Assembly: GCF_019303475.1 (NCBI RefSeq) | Contig: NZ_JABLSI010000024.1 | Coordinates: forward strand, 16,952 to 80,951 | DNA length: 64,000 bases | Direction: 5' to 3' | From: Streptomyces sp. JJ38 | Lineage (GTDB): Bacteria; Actinomycetota; Actinomycetes; Streptomycetales; Streptomycetaceae | Part shown: in pieces, positions 18,101 through 25,176 of the stretch | Position numbering within the stretch: the stretch's first letter is position 1 | Layout: the number at the start of each line of letters is the position of its first letter | The notes under the pieces: model-generated | The model's database searches: none | What the model was told of the DNA's origin: nothing | The model's input: only the letters and a program-made list of their open reading frames with translations | Program-made: the position numbers and the translations under genes

Positions 18101-18313
18101 GACTTCCTGAACGGGCATCGTGTCAGGGCCATCACACAGGCGGAGCCGCATCGCGTCATGGTGCCCGACCGCTTCGACGAGAGCGTCGCGCAGGAACCCG
18201 ACGTCGAGGGTTCCGCGGAGGTCGACGACCGCTGTGAAGTAGTAGGCGCGGCTGCCCGGGGCTATCTGCTCGTGCAGCCAGACCAGTTCTTGCTGCTTGC
18301 TGAGTGGGAACAC
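15152..18313 (-). CDS. Nonribosomal peptide synthetase module, C-A-T
   Basis: A 1053-residue single module. The C domain (about residues 1-430) has an intact HHLIHDG. The A domain (about 470-960) shows HTSGSTGVPKAV, YGVTEAVIT, YLTGDRGFQ and ATGKVDFTAL. The T domain near the end carries DSDFFRMGGHSLL. Two residues in conserved A motifs differ from consensus (PKAV instead of PKGV, YGVTE instead of YGPTE). My approximate specificity reading D-V-E-N-V-G-A-I-T-K, with an acidic position, hints at a polar or basic side chain; low certainty. GTG 18313 is preferred because GAGGAG lies four bases before it, whereas GTG 18331 has none. It opens the main biosynthetic transcription unit. No thioesterase is present in the window. 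Confidence 0.94.
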   Translation of the reverse strand: MFPLSKQQELVWLHEQIAPGSRAYYFTAVVDLRGTLDVGFLRDALVEAVGHHDAMRLRLCDGPDTMPVQEVAPDVAVEIPEHDLRHVPDREERRLDAVRVHAAREFDLGTAPLARWVLLRLADDHWQLVHAEHHLIHDGRSFGGFLDDVFSRYAARLDGTTYQPPVAPTYEEYVAFTRSPEYVADASRAVDWWVDTLKGATYGIDFPGLGSKRADRRDFTGAQYRQKLPAELMAAVTSTARGGGYTVFPALLAAFAETCRRHSGQEDLVIGTALPNRPPRFEHTVGMLVNSVPLRMPAAPGASGHQSAWAAMASVYDAMDHQSAPVQDMVRALGLSSADLDNQLFNVMFSMHDRPLPTTGPSGLAVEVHGGLNERSARFDIDVVVLPPDAVYGGAGRQEYTVVWDYSTQRFSEDDIRTLAARFACLLRNYASDPDQPLGSLEGVDAATSPTTSGPGPLPPLEPLVAELPTDSSAAAVLHGAEALTYQDLDERVEARIRQLHRAGLGEGDVLALRIPRGVEAIVYLLACLRSGIVFAPLSTALPRNLLNTVLDRLRPAAVVTQPEDIVDLADTDRMVCDISQPDRVLRPGGEGVPRPGAAYVIHTSGSTGVPKAVAVPSDSLSRIVAAVTGRYRLDGDDHVLQFADPAFDVFIEEVLPTLRVGASLVIPRHEAPTGEELAALMLARGISVLNIPTSYALSVADALDALLAGRDQRLRLLVVGGERLSAADMGRLAGLPGGPRVLNAYGVTEAVITSTCFAWGEDATPDGSGPDGAGVPIGRPLDGVDVCVVDTRGIALPHGMVGNIAIAVPGGAARYVEDPEANEHRFTRLPSRSDRLYYLTGDRGFQDGDGMFHFLGRLDRQVKVNGHRIELEEIELAVKTVRPGSDCAVTVMPAGGADILVGFVAGGQDDAADGLERALAALLPRYAVPRRWVSVPLIPRHAATGKVDFTALTVPPEPAEGPPLATAAAEFPWLRAFREVLGRDDITPDSDFFRMGGHSLLVFRLLSRYEELTGWRPPTSLVFEYPSPGGLQAETARLREAAAVESGPDEHP

Positions 18314-18371
18314 GTGACTCCTCGTGGGCACGACTTCGGTTCATGGTGCACGTCAAGGCCCCCTGTGGCGT

Positions 18372-18387
18372 CCTGACACCTGTGAGG
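18372..18387 (-). promoter_or_regulatory. Second copy of the shared 16-base motif
   Basis: CCTGACACCTGTGAGG, differing at one base from the copy at 4650-4665, is centred about 67 bases upstream of the NRPS start. A weaker relative, CACCTGTGAG, occurs at 8174-8183 right at the LanB-like gene start and may be chance. The non-coding stretch 18314-18675 between the divergent NRPS and MFS genes must hold both promoters; apart from this motif I see no clear element in it. Confidence 0.5.
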
Positions 18388-18675
18388 CTGACAGCCGGCC
18401 AGCGGGTCTTGATCATTGCTCCCATGTCTCCCGCGCTCCCCCGACGCCTTCCGATAGGAGTCCGCCGAAGCTGCCACTGCGTTCTTGACTCACCTCAGGT
18501 CCGCGTCATCGGCGAACGGCGTCCCGCCCCCGGCTCCCCACGTGCCGCGTTCGTGCCCGCGTGACGACCGGACAGCTGCCGGACGTCTCCGGTTCGGCTT
18601 TGACCGTCGGGCCCTTGGACGCCGCGTTCGGACACCCGGCGGTCCTGACCACCTCTCAGAACGGAACGCAAGCCC

Positions 18676-19965
18676 GTGCCCAAGCAGCGCACCGACCGGC
18701 CCAAGTTGCCCGCCGCGTTTCACCGTGTATGGGCCGCCGCCGCCGTGTCCTCGCTCGGCGACGGCGTGTACTACGCGGCGCTGCCCCTGCTCGCGCTCAC
18801 CCTGACGCGTGACCCCACCATCTTCGGGATCATGGAGGCTGTCACCCTCCTGCCCTGGCTGCTCTTCGGTCTGATCGGCGGCGCGCTCGTGGACCGCTGG
18901 GACCGCCGCCGCACGATGATCATCGCCGATCTGTGCCGCTTCGCGCTGCTGGTGCTCGCCCTGTTCGCCCTCGTCGGCGGGTTCCTGAACATCGGTGTCC
19001 TGATCGCGATCGGCTTCCTGCTCGGGGTCGGTGGCGTCCTGTTCGAGACCGCGTCGAACGCCTACCTCCCGGAGCTCCTGGACCGTGACCCCGAGTCCCT
19101 CCAGCGCGCCAACGCCCGCTTGCAGGGCACCCAGCGCGCACTGGACGGCTTCGTCGGACCGCCTGTCGGCAGCCTCCTGTTCTCCCTCAGCCGCATCGCA
19201 CCGTTCGTAGCCGAGGCCGTGTCCTTCCTCGTCAGCTCACTGCTGATCCGGTCACTGCCCGTGCGCCCGAAGAAGAAGGCGGAGCCTCAGTCCTCGCTGC
19301 TCAAGGAGGCATGGACCGGGGCCTCGTACCTGCTGCACCACAGGCTGCTGCTCGGGCTGGCACTGCGCCCGGCGATCGGCAACTTCGCGTTCTGCGGCGT
19401 GGGCGCCGTGCTGGCGCTCTTCGCCCACGAGACGCTACAGCTGGGCTCGGTCGGCTACGGGGTGTTCCTCACCATGGAAGCGGTCGGCGGCCTGACGGGC
19501 GCGATCCTTGCCGGATGGCTCAGCGCACGTCTGGGCACCGGTGCGACGCTCACCTTGACCGCGATCGTCGAAGCCGTGGCGCTGTTCGGCATCGGGATGT
19601 CGGCGAACCCGTACTTCGCCGGGGCCGGGTTCGCGGTACTGGGAGCGGCCATGGCCACGACGATGACGCTCGGGCCGTCGGTGCGGCAGGCCATCGTGCC
19701 GGACGAGCTCATGGGCCGTGTCGGCGCCGCGACACGGCTGACCGCGATGAGCGCGGGCCCGATCGGCGCACTGGCCGGCGGGTGGCTGGCGCACGTCGCC
19801 GGGCTGCGCGCACCCTTCCTCGTCGGTTCCGGCGTCCTCGTGGTGATGACGCTGTTCGCAGCCCGCCTGACCAGCAACAAGCGGATCAACGCCGCCCTGG
19901 CGGAGGCCGCCCGGATGCGCGAGACGGAGACCGCTGAGGCCGAACTCCAGCCGAAGAGCCCGTGA
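18676..19965 (+). CDS. MFS transporter
   Basis: A 429-residue major facilitator superfamily protein with about twelve hydrophobic segments. The loop between helices 2 and 3 has the family signature GGALVDRWDRRRT, and the middle loop carries a basic run (VRPKKKAE). It resembles the MFS_3/enterobactin-exporter type often found in biosynthetic clusters. Start GTG 18676 has no convincing ribosome binding site. Being divergent from the main NRPS unit and sharing its promoter region, it is the best candidate for product export and self-resistance. Confidence 0.88.
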   Translation: MPKQRTDRPKLPAAFHRVWAAAAVSSLGDGVYYAALPLLALTLTRDPTIFGIMEAVTLLPWLLFGLIGGALVDRWDRRRTMIIADLCRFALLVLALFALVGGFLNIGVLIAIGFLLGVGGVLFETASNAYLPELLDRDPESLQRANARLQGTQRALDGFVGPPVGSLLFSLSRIAPFVAEAVSFLVSSLLIRSLPVRPKKKAEPQSSLLKEAWTGASYLLHHRLLLGLALRPAIGNFAFCGVGAVLALFAHETLQLGSVGYGVFLTMEAVGGLTGAILAGWLSARLGTGATLTLTAIVEAVALFGIGMSANPYFAGAGFAVLGAAMATTMTLGPSVRQAIVPDELMGRVGAATRLTAMSAGPIGALAGGWLAHVAGLRAPFLVGSGVLVVMTLFAARLTSNKRINAALAEAARMRETETAEAELQPKSP

Positions 19966-20133
19966 TCCCGCCCCGGGGACGCCCGCGACCCGGCTCGGGC
20001 CCGGCGACCCCGTCACCGGCAGCTCCGAGCACCACGGGTGACGCCTCGTCGGACGCAGCGTCGCGCAGCGCGGACCGCGGCCCCGCGCACAGGCCAGCCA
20101 TCAGCACAGTCACCTGACAGAACCGGAGTCCCC

Positions 20134-21144
20134 GTGGCGTCAGACACCAGGATCCACCCGACGCCGCACGTCCTTGCCCTGGACGTCGGCGGTACCCGGG
20201 TCAAGGCCGCGCTGACGGGGGCCGACGGGAAGGTCCTTCACAGCGTCACCCGGGCCACCGGGCGCGAGCGCGGGCCCGAAGCCGTCGTGGAGTCGATCGT
20301 CTCCTCCGCGGCAGCACTGCAGGCCCTCGGCGAACAACGCTTCGGCGAGCCCGCGTCGGCGGCCGGCATCGCGGTTCCCGGCATCGTCGACACGGACAGC
20401 GGCACCGCGGTGTACGCCGCCAACCTCGGCTGGCGCGACGTCCCGCTACGCTCGCTCCTCGCGCGGCGGCTCGACGGCATCCCCGTGACCCTGCACCACG
20501 ACGTGCGCGCCGGGGGGCTCGCTGAGAGCCGGATCGGGGCCGCGAGAGGCGTCGACCGTTTCCTCTTCGTCGCACTCGGTACCGGCATCGCGGGCGCCAT
20601 CGGGATCGCGGGGCACGTCGAGGCGGGTGCTCATGGTTCCGCCGGCGAGATCGGACACGTCGTCATACGGCCCGGAGGCCCCCGGTGCGCGTGCGGCCAG
20701 TTGGGCTGTCTGGAGCAGTTCGCGTCAGCGGCCGCCGTCGGCCGGGCCTGGGCCGAAGCCTGCGGCGCCCCGGGCGCCGACGCGGCGGACTGCGTTGCGG
20801 CGATGGCCGCGGGAGACCCCAAGGCACAGCACGTCTGGCAGGACGCCGTGGCCGCGCTCGCTGACGGGCTCCTCACCGTGCTGACGTTGCTGGACCCGCA
20901 CACGTTGGTCATCGGCGGCGGCCTCGCCGCGGCAGGCGACGCCCTCTTCGCTCCACTGCACGCCGCTCTGGCCCGCCGTGTCACCTTTCAGCAGCTTCCG
21001 GAGATCGTCCCGGCAGCTCTGGGCGACACGGCGAGCTGTCTGGGGGCGGGGCTGCTGGCCTGGGACCTCCTCAAGACCGACGACGCGGTGGAACGGCATG
21101 TACGCACAGTTCCGCCCAGGGCAGGAAGGCGGTTTCTCCTGTGA
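20134..21144 (+). CDS. ROK family sugar kinase
   Basis: A 336-residue ROK protein. The ATP phosphate loop is LALDVGGTRVKAAL at the N-terminus. The proposed catalytic aspartate is in HHDVRAGGLAES, where most ROK kinases have NDA. The zinc-site signature is intact: EIGH followed by CACGQLGCLE. There is no N-terminal helix-turn-helix, so it should be an enzyme (glucokinase-like) rather than a repressor. GTG 20134 follows CGGAG and excludes an upstream reading frame of low-complexity residues. Its stop overlaps the next gene as GTGA. It opens a five-gene coupled operon and may supply a phosphorylated sugar for the glycosyltransferase encoded three genes later. Confidence 0.87.
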   Translation: MASDTRIHPTPHVLALDVGGTRVKAALTGADGKVLHSVTRATGRERGPEAVVESIVSSAAALQALGEQRFGEPASAAGIAVPGIVDTDSGTAVYAANLGWRDVPLRSLLARRLDGIPVTLHHDVRAGGLAESRIGAARGVDRFLFVALGTGIAGAIGIAGHVEAGAHGSAGEIGHVVIRPGGPRCACGQLGCLEQFASAAAVGRAWAEACGAPGADAADCVAAMAAGDPKAQHVWQDAVAALADGLLTVLTLLDPHTLVIGGGLAAAGDALFAPLHAALARRVTFQQLPEIVPAALGDTASCLGAGLLAWDLLKTDDAVERHVRTVPPRAGRRFLL

Positions 21145-21668
21145 TCCTCACAGGCCCTGAAATCATCAAGTCAACGAACTCCGGACGCATACGCATCTCC
21201 CCCTTCAACACGGATCAGGTGAATCCGAACAGTTACAACGTGTGCCTCGGGGAGGCGCTGGTAACCTATTCCGACCCAGTGATCGACGCGTACCACCCAA
21301 ATGCCACCGAAGCCGTCAAGATCGACGCCGACGGCTATGTTCTCCAGCCCGGCGAACTCTATCTCGGCCACACGGTCGAGGAAGTGGGTTCCGACCACTA
21401 CGTCCCCTTGATCTTCGGGCGTTCCTCGGTCGGGCGGCTGGGTCTCTTCGTCGAGATAACCGCTCCCATCGGAGACATCGGGTTCCACGGTCAGTGGACC
21501 CTCATGCTCTCCGCCGTTCGGCCGTTGCGCGTCTACCCCGGCATGAAGATCGGTCAGATCATGTTCTTCGACACACTGGGCGACGTCGAACTCTACTCTG
21601 GGAAATACCAGGGAGCGGTCGGCCCACAGGAGTCCCGCTACTGGCGAGACAGGCCGGAGCACCCATGA
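21141..21668 (+). CDS. dCTP deaminase/dUTPase-fold protein 1, lacking the catalytic glutamate
   Basis: A 175-residue protein of the Dcd family, start GTG 21141 overlapping the ROK stop. The N-terminus NPNSYNVCLG matches the usual PASYDLRLG, and the nucleotide phosphate motif GRSSVGRLG (residues 93-101) is fully kept. The tail LYSGKYQGAVGPQESRYW is a good match to the family phosphate-binding tail. The catalytic glutamate of bacterial Dcd (Glu138 in E. coli, context VLEF) is replaced by methionine: TLML, Met122. By itself it may bind a nucleotide without deaminating it. The next gene encodes a paralogue with the opposite pattern of loss. Confidence 0.87.
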   Translation: MILTGPEIIKSTNSGRIRISPFNTDQVNPNSYNVCLGEALVTYSDPVIDAYHPNATEAVKIDADGYVLQPGELYLGHTVEEVGSDHYVPLIFGRSSVGRLGLFVEITAPIGDIGFHGQWTLMLSAVRPLRVYPGMKIGQIMFFDTLGDVELYSGKYQGAVGPQESRYWRDRPEHP

Positions 21669-22189
21669 TCCTCACCGGGCCGGAAATCGCCAGAGCAATC
21701 GAAGTCGGCGACATATCCATCACCCCCTTCGAAGTCCGCAGACTCTCCCCGAACGCATACGACTGGCGACTCGGCGACTCCATACGGGTCTGCGACACCG
21801 ATCTCGACGCCGCGCGCTCGTCGAAGTTCACCCAGCGCTCCATCCCGCCCACCGGAATGGTCCTGGAACCGGGCAAGCTGTACCTCGGCGTCACGCATGA
21901 GCGGACACACTCCGAACGCTACGCACAAATGCTCAACGGCGACCACACGGTGGGGTCGCTCGGCGTGTGGGTGCATGTCTCGGCTCCCCTGGGACATGTG
22001 GGCCACGCCATCAGATGGACACTCGAGATCCGCGTGGTCCGCCCCGTCCGGGTCTACGCAGGAATGACGTTCGGCAAGATCATCTTCCTGAGAACCCGCG
22101 GAACCGCGGCGAGCTACCAGCATATGGGGCAGAAGTACATGCACAGCAACGGTATCGACACGTCACGCCTCTACGAGGAGCTCACGTGA
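21665..22189 (+). CDS. dCTP deaminase/dUTPase-fold protein 2, keeping the glutamate but lacking the phosphate-binding motif
   Basis: A 174-residue paralogue of the previous protein; the first seven residues (MILTGPE) are identical and SPNAYDWRLG matches the family start. The catalytic glutamate position is kept (WTLEIR, Glu121), but the phosphate motif is NGDHTVGSLG: Ser-Ser becomes His-Thr (94-95) and the arginine becomes Ser98. ATG 21665 overlaps the previous stop (ATGA), and its own stop overlaps the glycosyltransferase start (GTGA). In dUTPase-fold trimers motif 2 and motif 3 of one active site come from different chains, so the two proteins could form a mixed trimer with a complete site. 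That is inference. Confidence 0.85.
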   Translation: MILTGPEIARAIEVGDISITPFEVRRLSPNAYDWRLGDSIRVCDTDLDAARSSKFTQRSIPPTGMVLEPGKLYLGVTHERTHSERYAQMLNGDHTVGSLGVWVHVSAPLGHVGHAIRWTLEIRVVRPVRVYAGMTFGKIIFLRTRGTAASYQHMGQKYMHSNGIDTSRLYEELT

Positions 22190-23271
22190 GGATCCTCACG
22201 GGAATCGACCTTCCGTACGGCAGCCCCGGCGGCAGCGTGGAGCTTCTCCGGGACCTCTACCTCGAACCCGGCCCGCTCGTCCCGGCCGACACCTTCATGC
22301 TGGCCCCGGCAGACGGCACCGCGGTCCGGACGGACAGCCGTCTGTCCCTCCTCTCCGTGGACGGCAAGGCTCTGTCCGGCGCTGCCTTCCGCGCGTACGT
22401 CGACACCCTGAGCACGGCCATCGCCACAACGTTCGGCGACACCGGCTACGACGTCCTTCACCTTCAGCATCTGACGTTCGGTGCCACGCCCGCGCTGGCA
22501 CGCGCCTTCCCCCGAGCAGCGACCATCGCGCTCGTCCACGGAACGGATCTGCTGTTCGCCGCCGAACACCAGACCCAGGCCCGCGTGCTGCGGGAAACCG
22601 CGGCGTCAGCCGACGCCGTCGTGGTGCCCACCACCGCGATGGCGGACCGGCTGCGCCGGATCGCCCCCGTCACAACGGAGCGGATCGTCCACATCCCCTG
22701 GGGCGTACCCGATCACCTTCTCGAACAGCCACCGGCCCGATCCGGGGGGCGGCCGGACGCGCTCAGGGTCCTGTACGCCGGACGGCTGACGGCTGAGAAG
22801 GCCACGGCGGGCCTCCTCTCCGCGGTAGCCGGACTCGACGGGATCGAACTCGGCGTGGCCGCACCACCTCACGAGTACGCGAAGCTCTCCGAACGCACGG
22901 ACCTCTCTCACATCCACTACCTCGGCTGGCTCTCACGTGAGCGGCTCTGGCACGAGTTCGGCCGTCACGACCTCCTGATCGCGCCGTCGCTCAAGCTGGA
23001 GGCCTTCGGCCTCGTGACGATCGAAGCGCAGGCGTGCGGCCTGCCCGTCGCCTACCAACCGGTTCCCGGCCTGGCCGAGGTTCTGGGAGAGTCGGCGCTC
23101 CCGGTGGACTTCGCGGATCTCACGGGGCTCGCGGCCCGGCTGGAGGAACTCCACAGGACGCGAACGCTCCTGGACGATCTGACGGCTGCCGGCCGGGTGA
23201 ACTCCAGGCGCTTCCCCCTGTCCAGAACGGCCCGGGAACTCACGGAGCTGTCCTCGGAGGTGGCACGTTGA
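22186..23271 (+). CDS. Glycosyltransferase family 4 (GT-B fold)
   Basis: A 361-residue GT-B glycosyltransferase. The N-terminal half shows ILTGIDLPYGSPGGSVELL, a glycine-rich acceptor-side loop. The C-terminal half has VLYAGRLTAEKATAGL (phosphate-binding strand), HYLGWLSRERLW, and the GT4 donor signature EAFGLVTIEAQACGLP with its two glutamates. GTG 22186 overlaps the preceding stop. It would transfer a sugar from a nucleotide-sugar donor to a product or intermediate. Position in the coupled operon ties it to the ROK kinase, the Dcd-like pair and the HIT protein. Confidence 0.88.
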   Translation: MRILTGIDLPYGSPGGSVELLRDLYLEPGPLVPADTFMLAPADGTAVRTDSRLSLLSVDGKALSGAAFRAYVDTLSTAIATTFGDTGYDVLHLQHLTFGATPALARAFPRAATIALVHGTDLLFAAEHQTQARVLRETAASADAVVVPTTAMADRLRRIAPVTTERIVHIPWGVPDHLLEQPPARSGGRPDALRVLYAGRLTAEKATAGLLSAVAGLDGIELGVAAPPHEYAKLSERTDLSHIHYLGWLSRERLWHEFGRHDLLIAPSLKLEAFGLVTIEAQACGLPVAYQPVPGLAEVLGESALPVDFADLTGLAARLEELHRTRTLLDDLTAAGRVNSRRFPLSRTARELTELSSEVAR

Positions 23272-23702
23272 CCGAGCCGCCGCGCGCCGGATGCGTCTTC
23301 TGCGCCATCGTCGAACGGACACAGCCGGCTCCCATCGTCTTCGAAGACGAGCTGACCGTCGCGTTCCTCGACATCACCGCGGTCATGGACGGGCACACGC
23401 TGGTGATCCCGAAGCGACACGCCACCGACCTCTGGGACGTCGCGGTGGAGGACGCGGTAGCTGTGATGAACACGGCTCACCGCATGGCGCGGCGGATCCG
23501 GGAGGTGCTGGAGCCGGACGGACTCACGCTCTTCCAGGCCAACCGGGAAGCCGGCTGGCAGGACGTGTTCCACCTCCACCTCCACGTGGTACCCCGGCTG
23601 GCCGGAGACCATCTCCACCGGCCGTGGACGGCCGAACCGGTCGCCCTGAGCGAGCTTGAGGCGACTCGTGCTCGGCTCTCCCTGCTGCCCGGAGACGCGT
23701 AG
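23268..23702 (+). CDS. HIT (histidine triad) family nucleotide hydrolase
   Basis: A 144-residue HIT protein. The triad motif is complete in VFHLHLHVVPR (about residues 101-111); the N-terminus has the CVFCAIV cysteine pair and the IPKRH segment usual for HINT proteins. HINT enzymes cleave phosphoramidate and aminoacyl-adenylate bonds; a HIT protein (MccH) is known to give resistance to microcin C-type toxins. TTG 23268 is the likely start because it overlaps the glycosyltransferase stop like the other junctions of this operon. It could be self-immunity or a tailoring hydrolase. A housekeeping role is less likely given the operon. Confidence 0.87.
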   Translation: MTEPPRAGCVFCAIVERTQPAPIVFEDELTVAFLDITAVMDGHTLVIPKRHATDLWDVAVEDAVAVMNTAHRMARRIREVLEPDGLTLFQANREAGWQDVFHLHLHVVPRLAGDHLHRPWTAEPVALSELEATRARLSLLPGDA

Positions 23703-23879
23703 GCCCCAGCACTCCGCCGCGACAGTGCCTCCCGCCGGGCCACGCGGCGAGGGCGACCACCGCAACCGGCTCCACAGCACGTGCGGCACGGGGACCGAGC
23801 GCACCGAATCCGCCTGGACCGCCGTCACCGGGCAGTGAACCGTGAGGCCCGCGGCCAGGGGAACCTGCGGGCCACGGGG

Positions 23880-23925
23880 CACCCCTGGCGTCCGGTCCGG
23901 TCGCCCGGCCGGAGCACCAGGGGTG
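23880..23925. terminator. Possible terminator hairpin after the HIT operon
   Basis: CACCCCTGG (23880-23888) pairs with CCAGGGGTG (23917-23925) around a GC-rich loop that can itself fold. It lies about 180 bases after the HIT stop. The non-coding stretch 23703-24071 holds nothing else I can recognise. Confidence 0.4.
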
Positions 23926-24071
23926 GCCCATGCGTCCGCCCCGGCCGAGGATGCCGAGCAGAGCACGGCGGTCACGCGCCTGTGCCACCGCTTCCCCCGA
24001 AGGCAGGAGCGCATGCGGGCCAAACCTCCCCTCCCCGCCGACACCGCCCACCGGCCCGGAGCGGCGTTCCG

Positions 24072-24890
24072 GTGAACCAGGGACACGCCTCGACGCCGGC
24101 CGATCCCGCCACGCTCACCGGCGGCCACGGCACGCCCCGTTCCGCAGGCCACAACGGACACAGGGTCAGCTCCGCGCACATCGTGCTGATGTCCCTGGTC
24201 GTCGTCGTGCCGATCGTCAAGGTGGCCTACACGATCGGCGGCGGCGACGCGGTCCGCGAGGCGTTCACCGGCATGGAGCTCGGCAACTGGACCGACGTCC
24301 TGATCGGCATGGTCCTCACCGATCCGCTCCTGGCGTCCGGGCTCGCCGTCGTGCTCTCGCGCCTCGTGTTCGTCCTCTTCATGGCCCGCGGCACGGTCCC
24401 GCTGAGCGGCGGACGGGGACAGGCCGCCCAGCGGAGAACCCTGACCGTCCTCGGCCCCGCGGCCGTCGCGATCGTCATCACGTCCCTGTTCGGCCCCTGG
24501 TGGGGCCTGGCCACCGGGCTCGTCGCCTACGCCCTCAACCTCGGCGTCCTGCTCGGACACCGCGTCAGACACGGCGACAGCGGCCGCCGTCCACCCACCT
24601 GGCAGCGCCGCACCGCCGCCCTCGAACACCGGGCCGTCCTCGCCCTGGCCCTCGTCGCGCTGCCCCTGCTGGCCTTCGGCTCGGCCCTCGACGGCAGGGC
24701 ATGGACCACCATCGTCCAGTGCCGGGTCACCGACGGCACCCGGACCGAGAGCGACCGGCTCATCGAGCTGGGCCGCAAGGGCAACGGCGTCGTCGGCTGG
24801 AACCTGGACTCCGAGCAGGTCTCCAACGGCACCGGCTGCACCACCGAGGAAAGCCTCCACGTCCGCGACCCCTGGTGGCGCGGCGGCTGA
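24072..24890 (+). CDS. Putative membrane protein of unknown function
   Basis: A 272-residue protein I do not recognise. A hydrophilic N-terminus of about 30 residues is followed by four to six hydrophobic segments (for example VLMSLVVVVPIVKVAY and AAVAIVITSLFGPWWG), and a C-terminal extracellular-looking domain of about 65 residues with two cysteines (IVQCRVTDG and GTGCTTEES) after the last segment. GTG 24072 is chosen as the first start behind a GGAG; ATG 24189 would cut into the first membrane segment. It is separate from the upstream operon. Confidence 0.6.
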   Translation: MNQGHASTPADPATLTGGHGTPRSAGHNGHRVSSAHIVLMSLVVVVPIVKVAYTIGGGDAVREAFTGMELGNWTDVLIGMVLTDPLLASGLAVVLSRLVFVLFMARGTVPLSGGRGQAAQRRTLTVLGPAAVAIVITSLFGPWWGLATGLVAYALNLGVLLGHRVRHGDSGRRPPTWQRRTAALEHRAVLALALVALPLLAFGSALDGRAWTTIVQCRVTDGTRTESDRLIELGRKGNGVVGWNLDSEQVSNGTGCTTEESLHVRDPWWRGG

Positions 24891-24967
24891 ACGCCCCCGC
24901 CGCGCGGCGGTCAGAGTACGGCTTCGGCCGAGCCCGACTGCCCAGGACCCGGCGTTAGGGTGCACGA

Positions 24968-25085
24968 GTGCTCCGTGCCATTGCCCTCGACGTCGGCGAG
25001 ACCATCGTCCGCGATGACCGCACCTGGGCCTCGTGGGCCGACTGGCTCGACGTCCCCCGGCATACCCTCGCCGCCCACGGCGGCA
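24968..25085 (+). pseudogene. Remnant of a HAD-family hydrolase gene
   Basis: GTG 24968 begins a stretch encoding LRAIALDVGETIVRDD and then TWASWADWLDVPRHTL, which is the start of an actinobacterial HAD hydrolase with the motif-I aspartate. Similarity ends near 25085; the frame continues as arginine-rich nonsense to 25234 and runs into the convergent oxidoreductase gene. Motifs II to IV are missing, so it cannot be active. A deletion that joined this region to the flavoprotein gene is the likely cause. Confidence 0.65.
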
Positions 25086-25176
25086 GTCCGCCAGGAGCCA
25101 CGGGGGCGCTGTGCTGCGCCGTCTGGCGCACACGGCGCCGGCGGCCGTCCCGTCGTCCCGTCGACGACTCGGCCGC

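Noticed and set aside
20100..20125. Third copy of the cluster motif before the ROK operon (CACCTGACAG)
   Set aside because: It shares only fragments with the 16-base motif, in a different arrangement.
21141..22189. dCTP-depleting anti-phage defence system
   Set aside because: Both proteins have lost catalytic residues individually and sit in a coupled metabolic-looking operon beside a biosynthetic cluster, not in a defence island.
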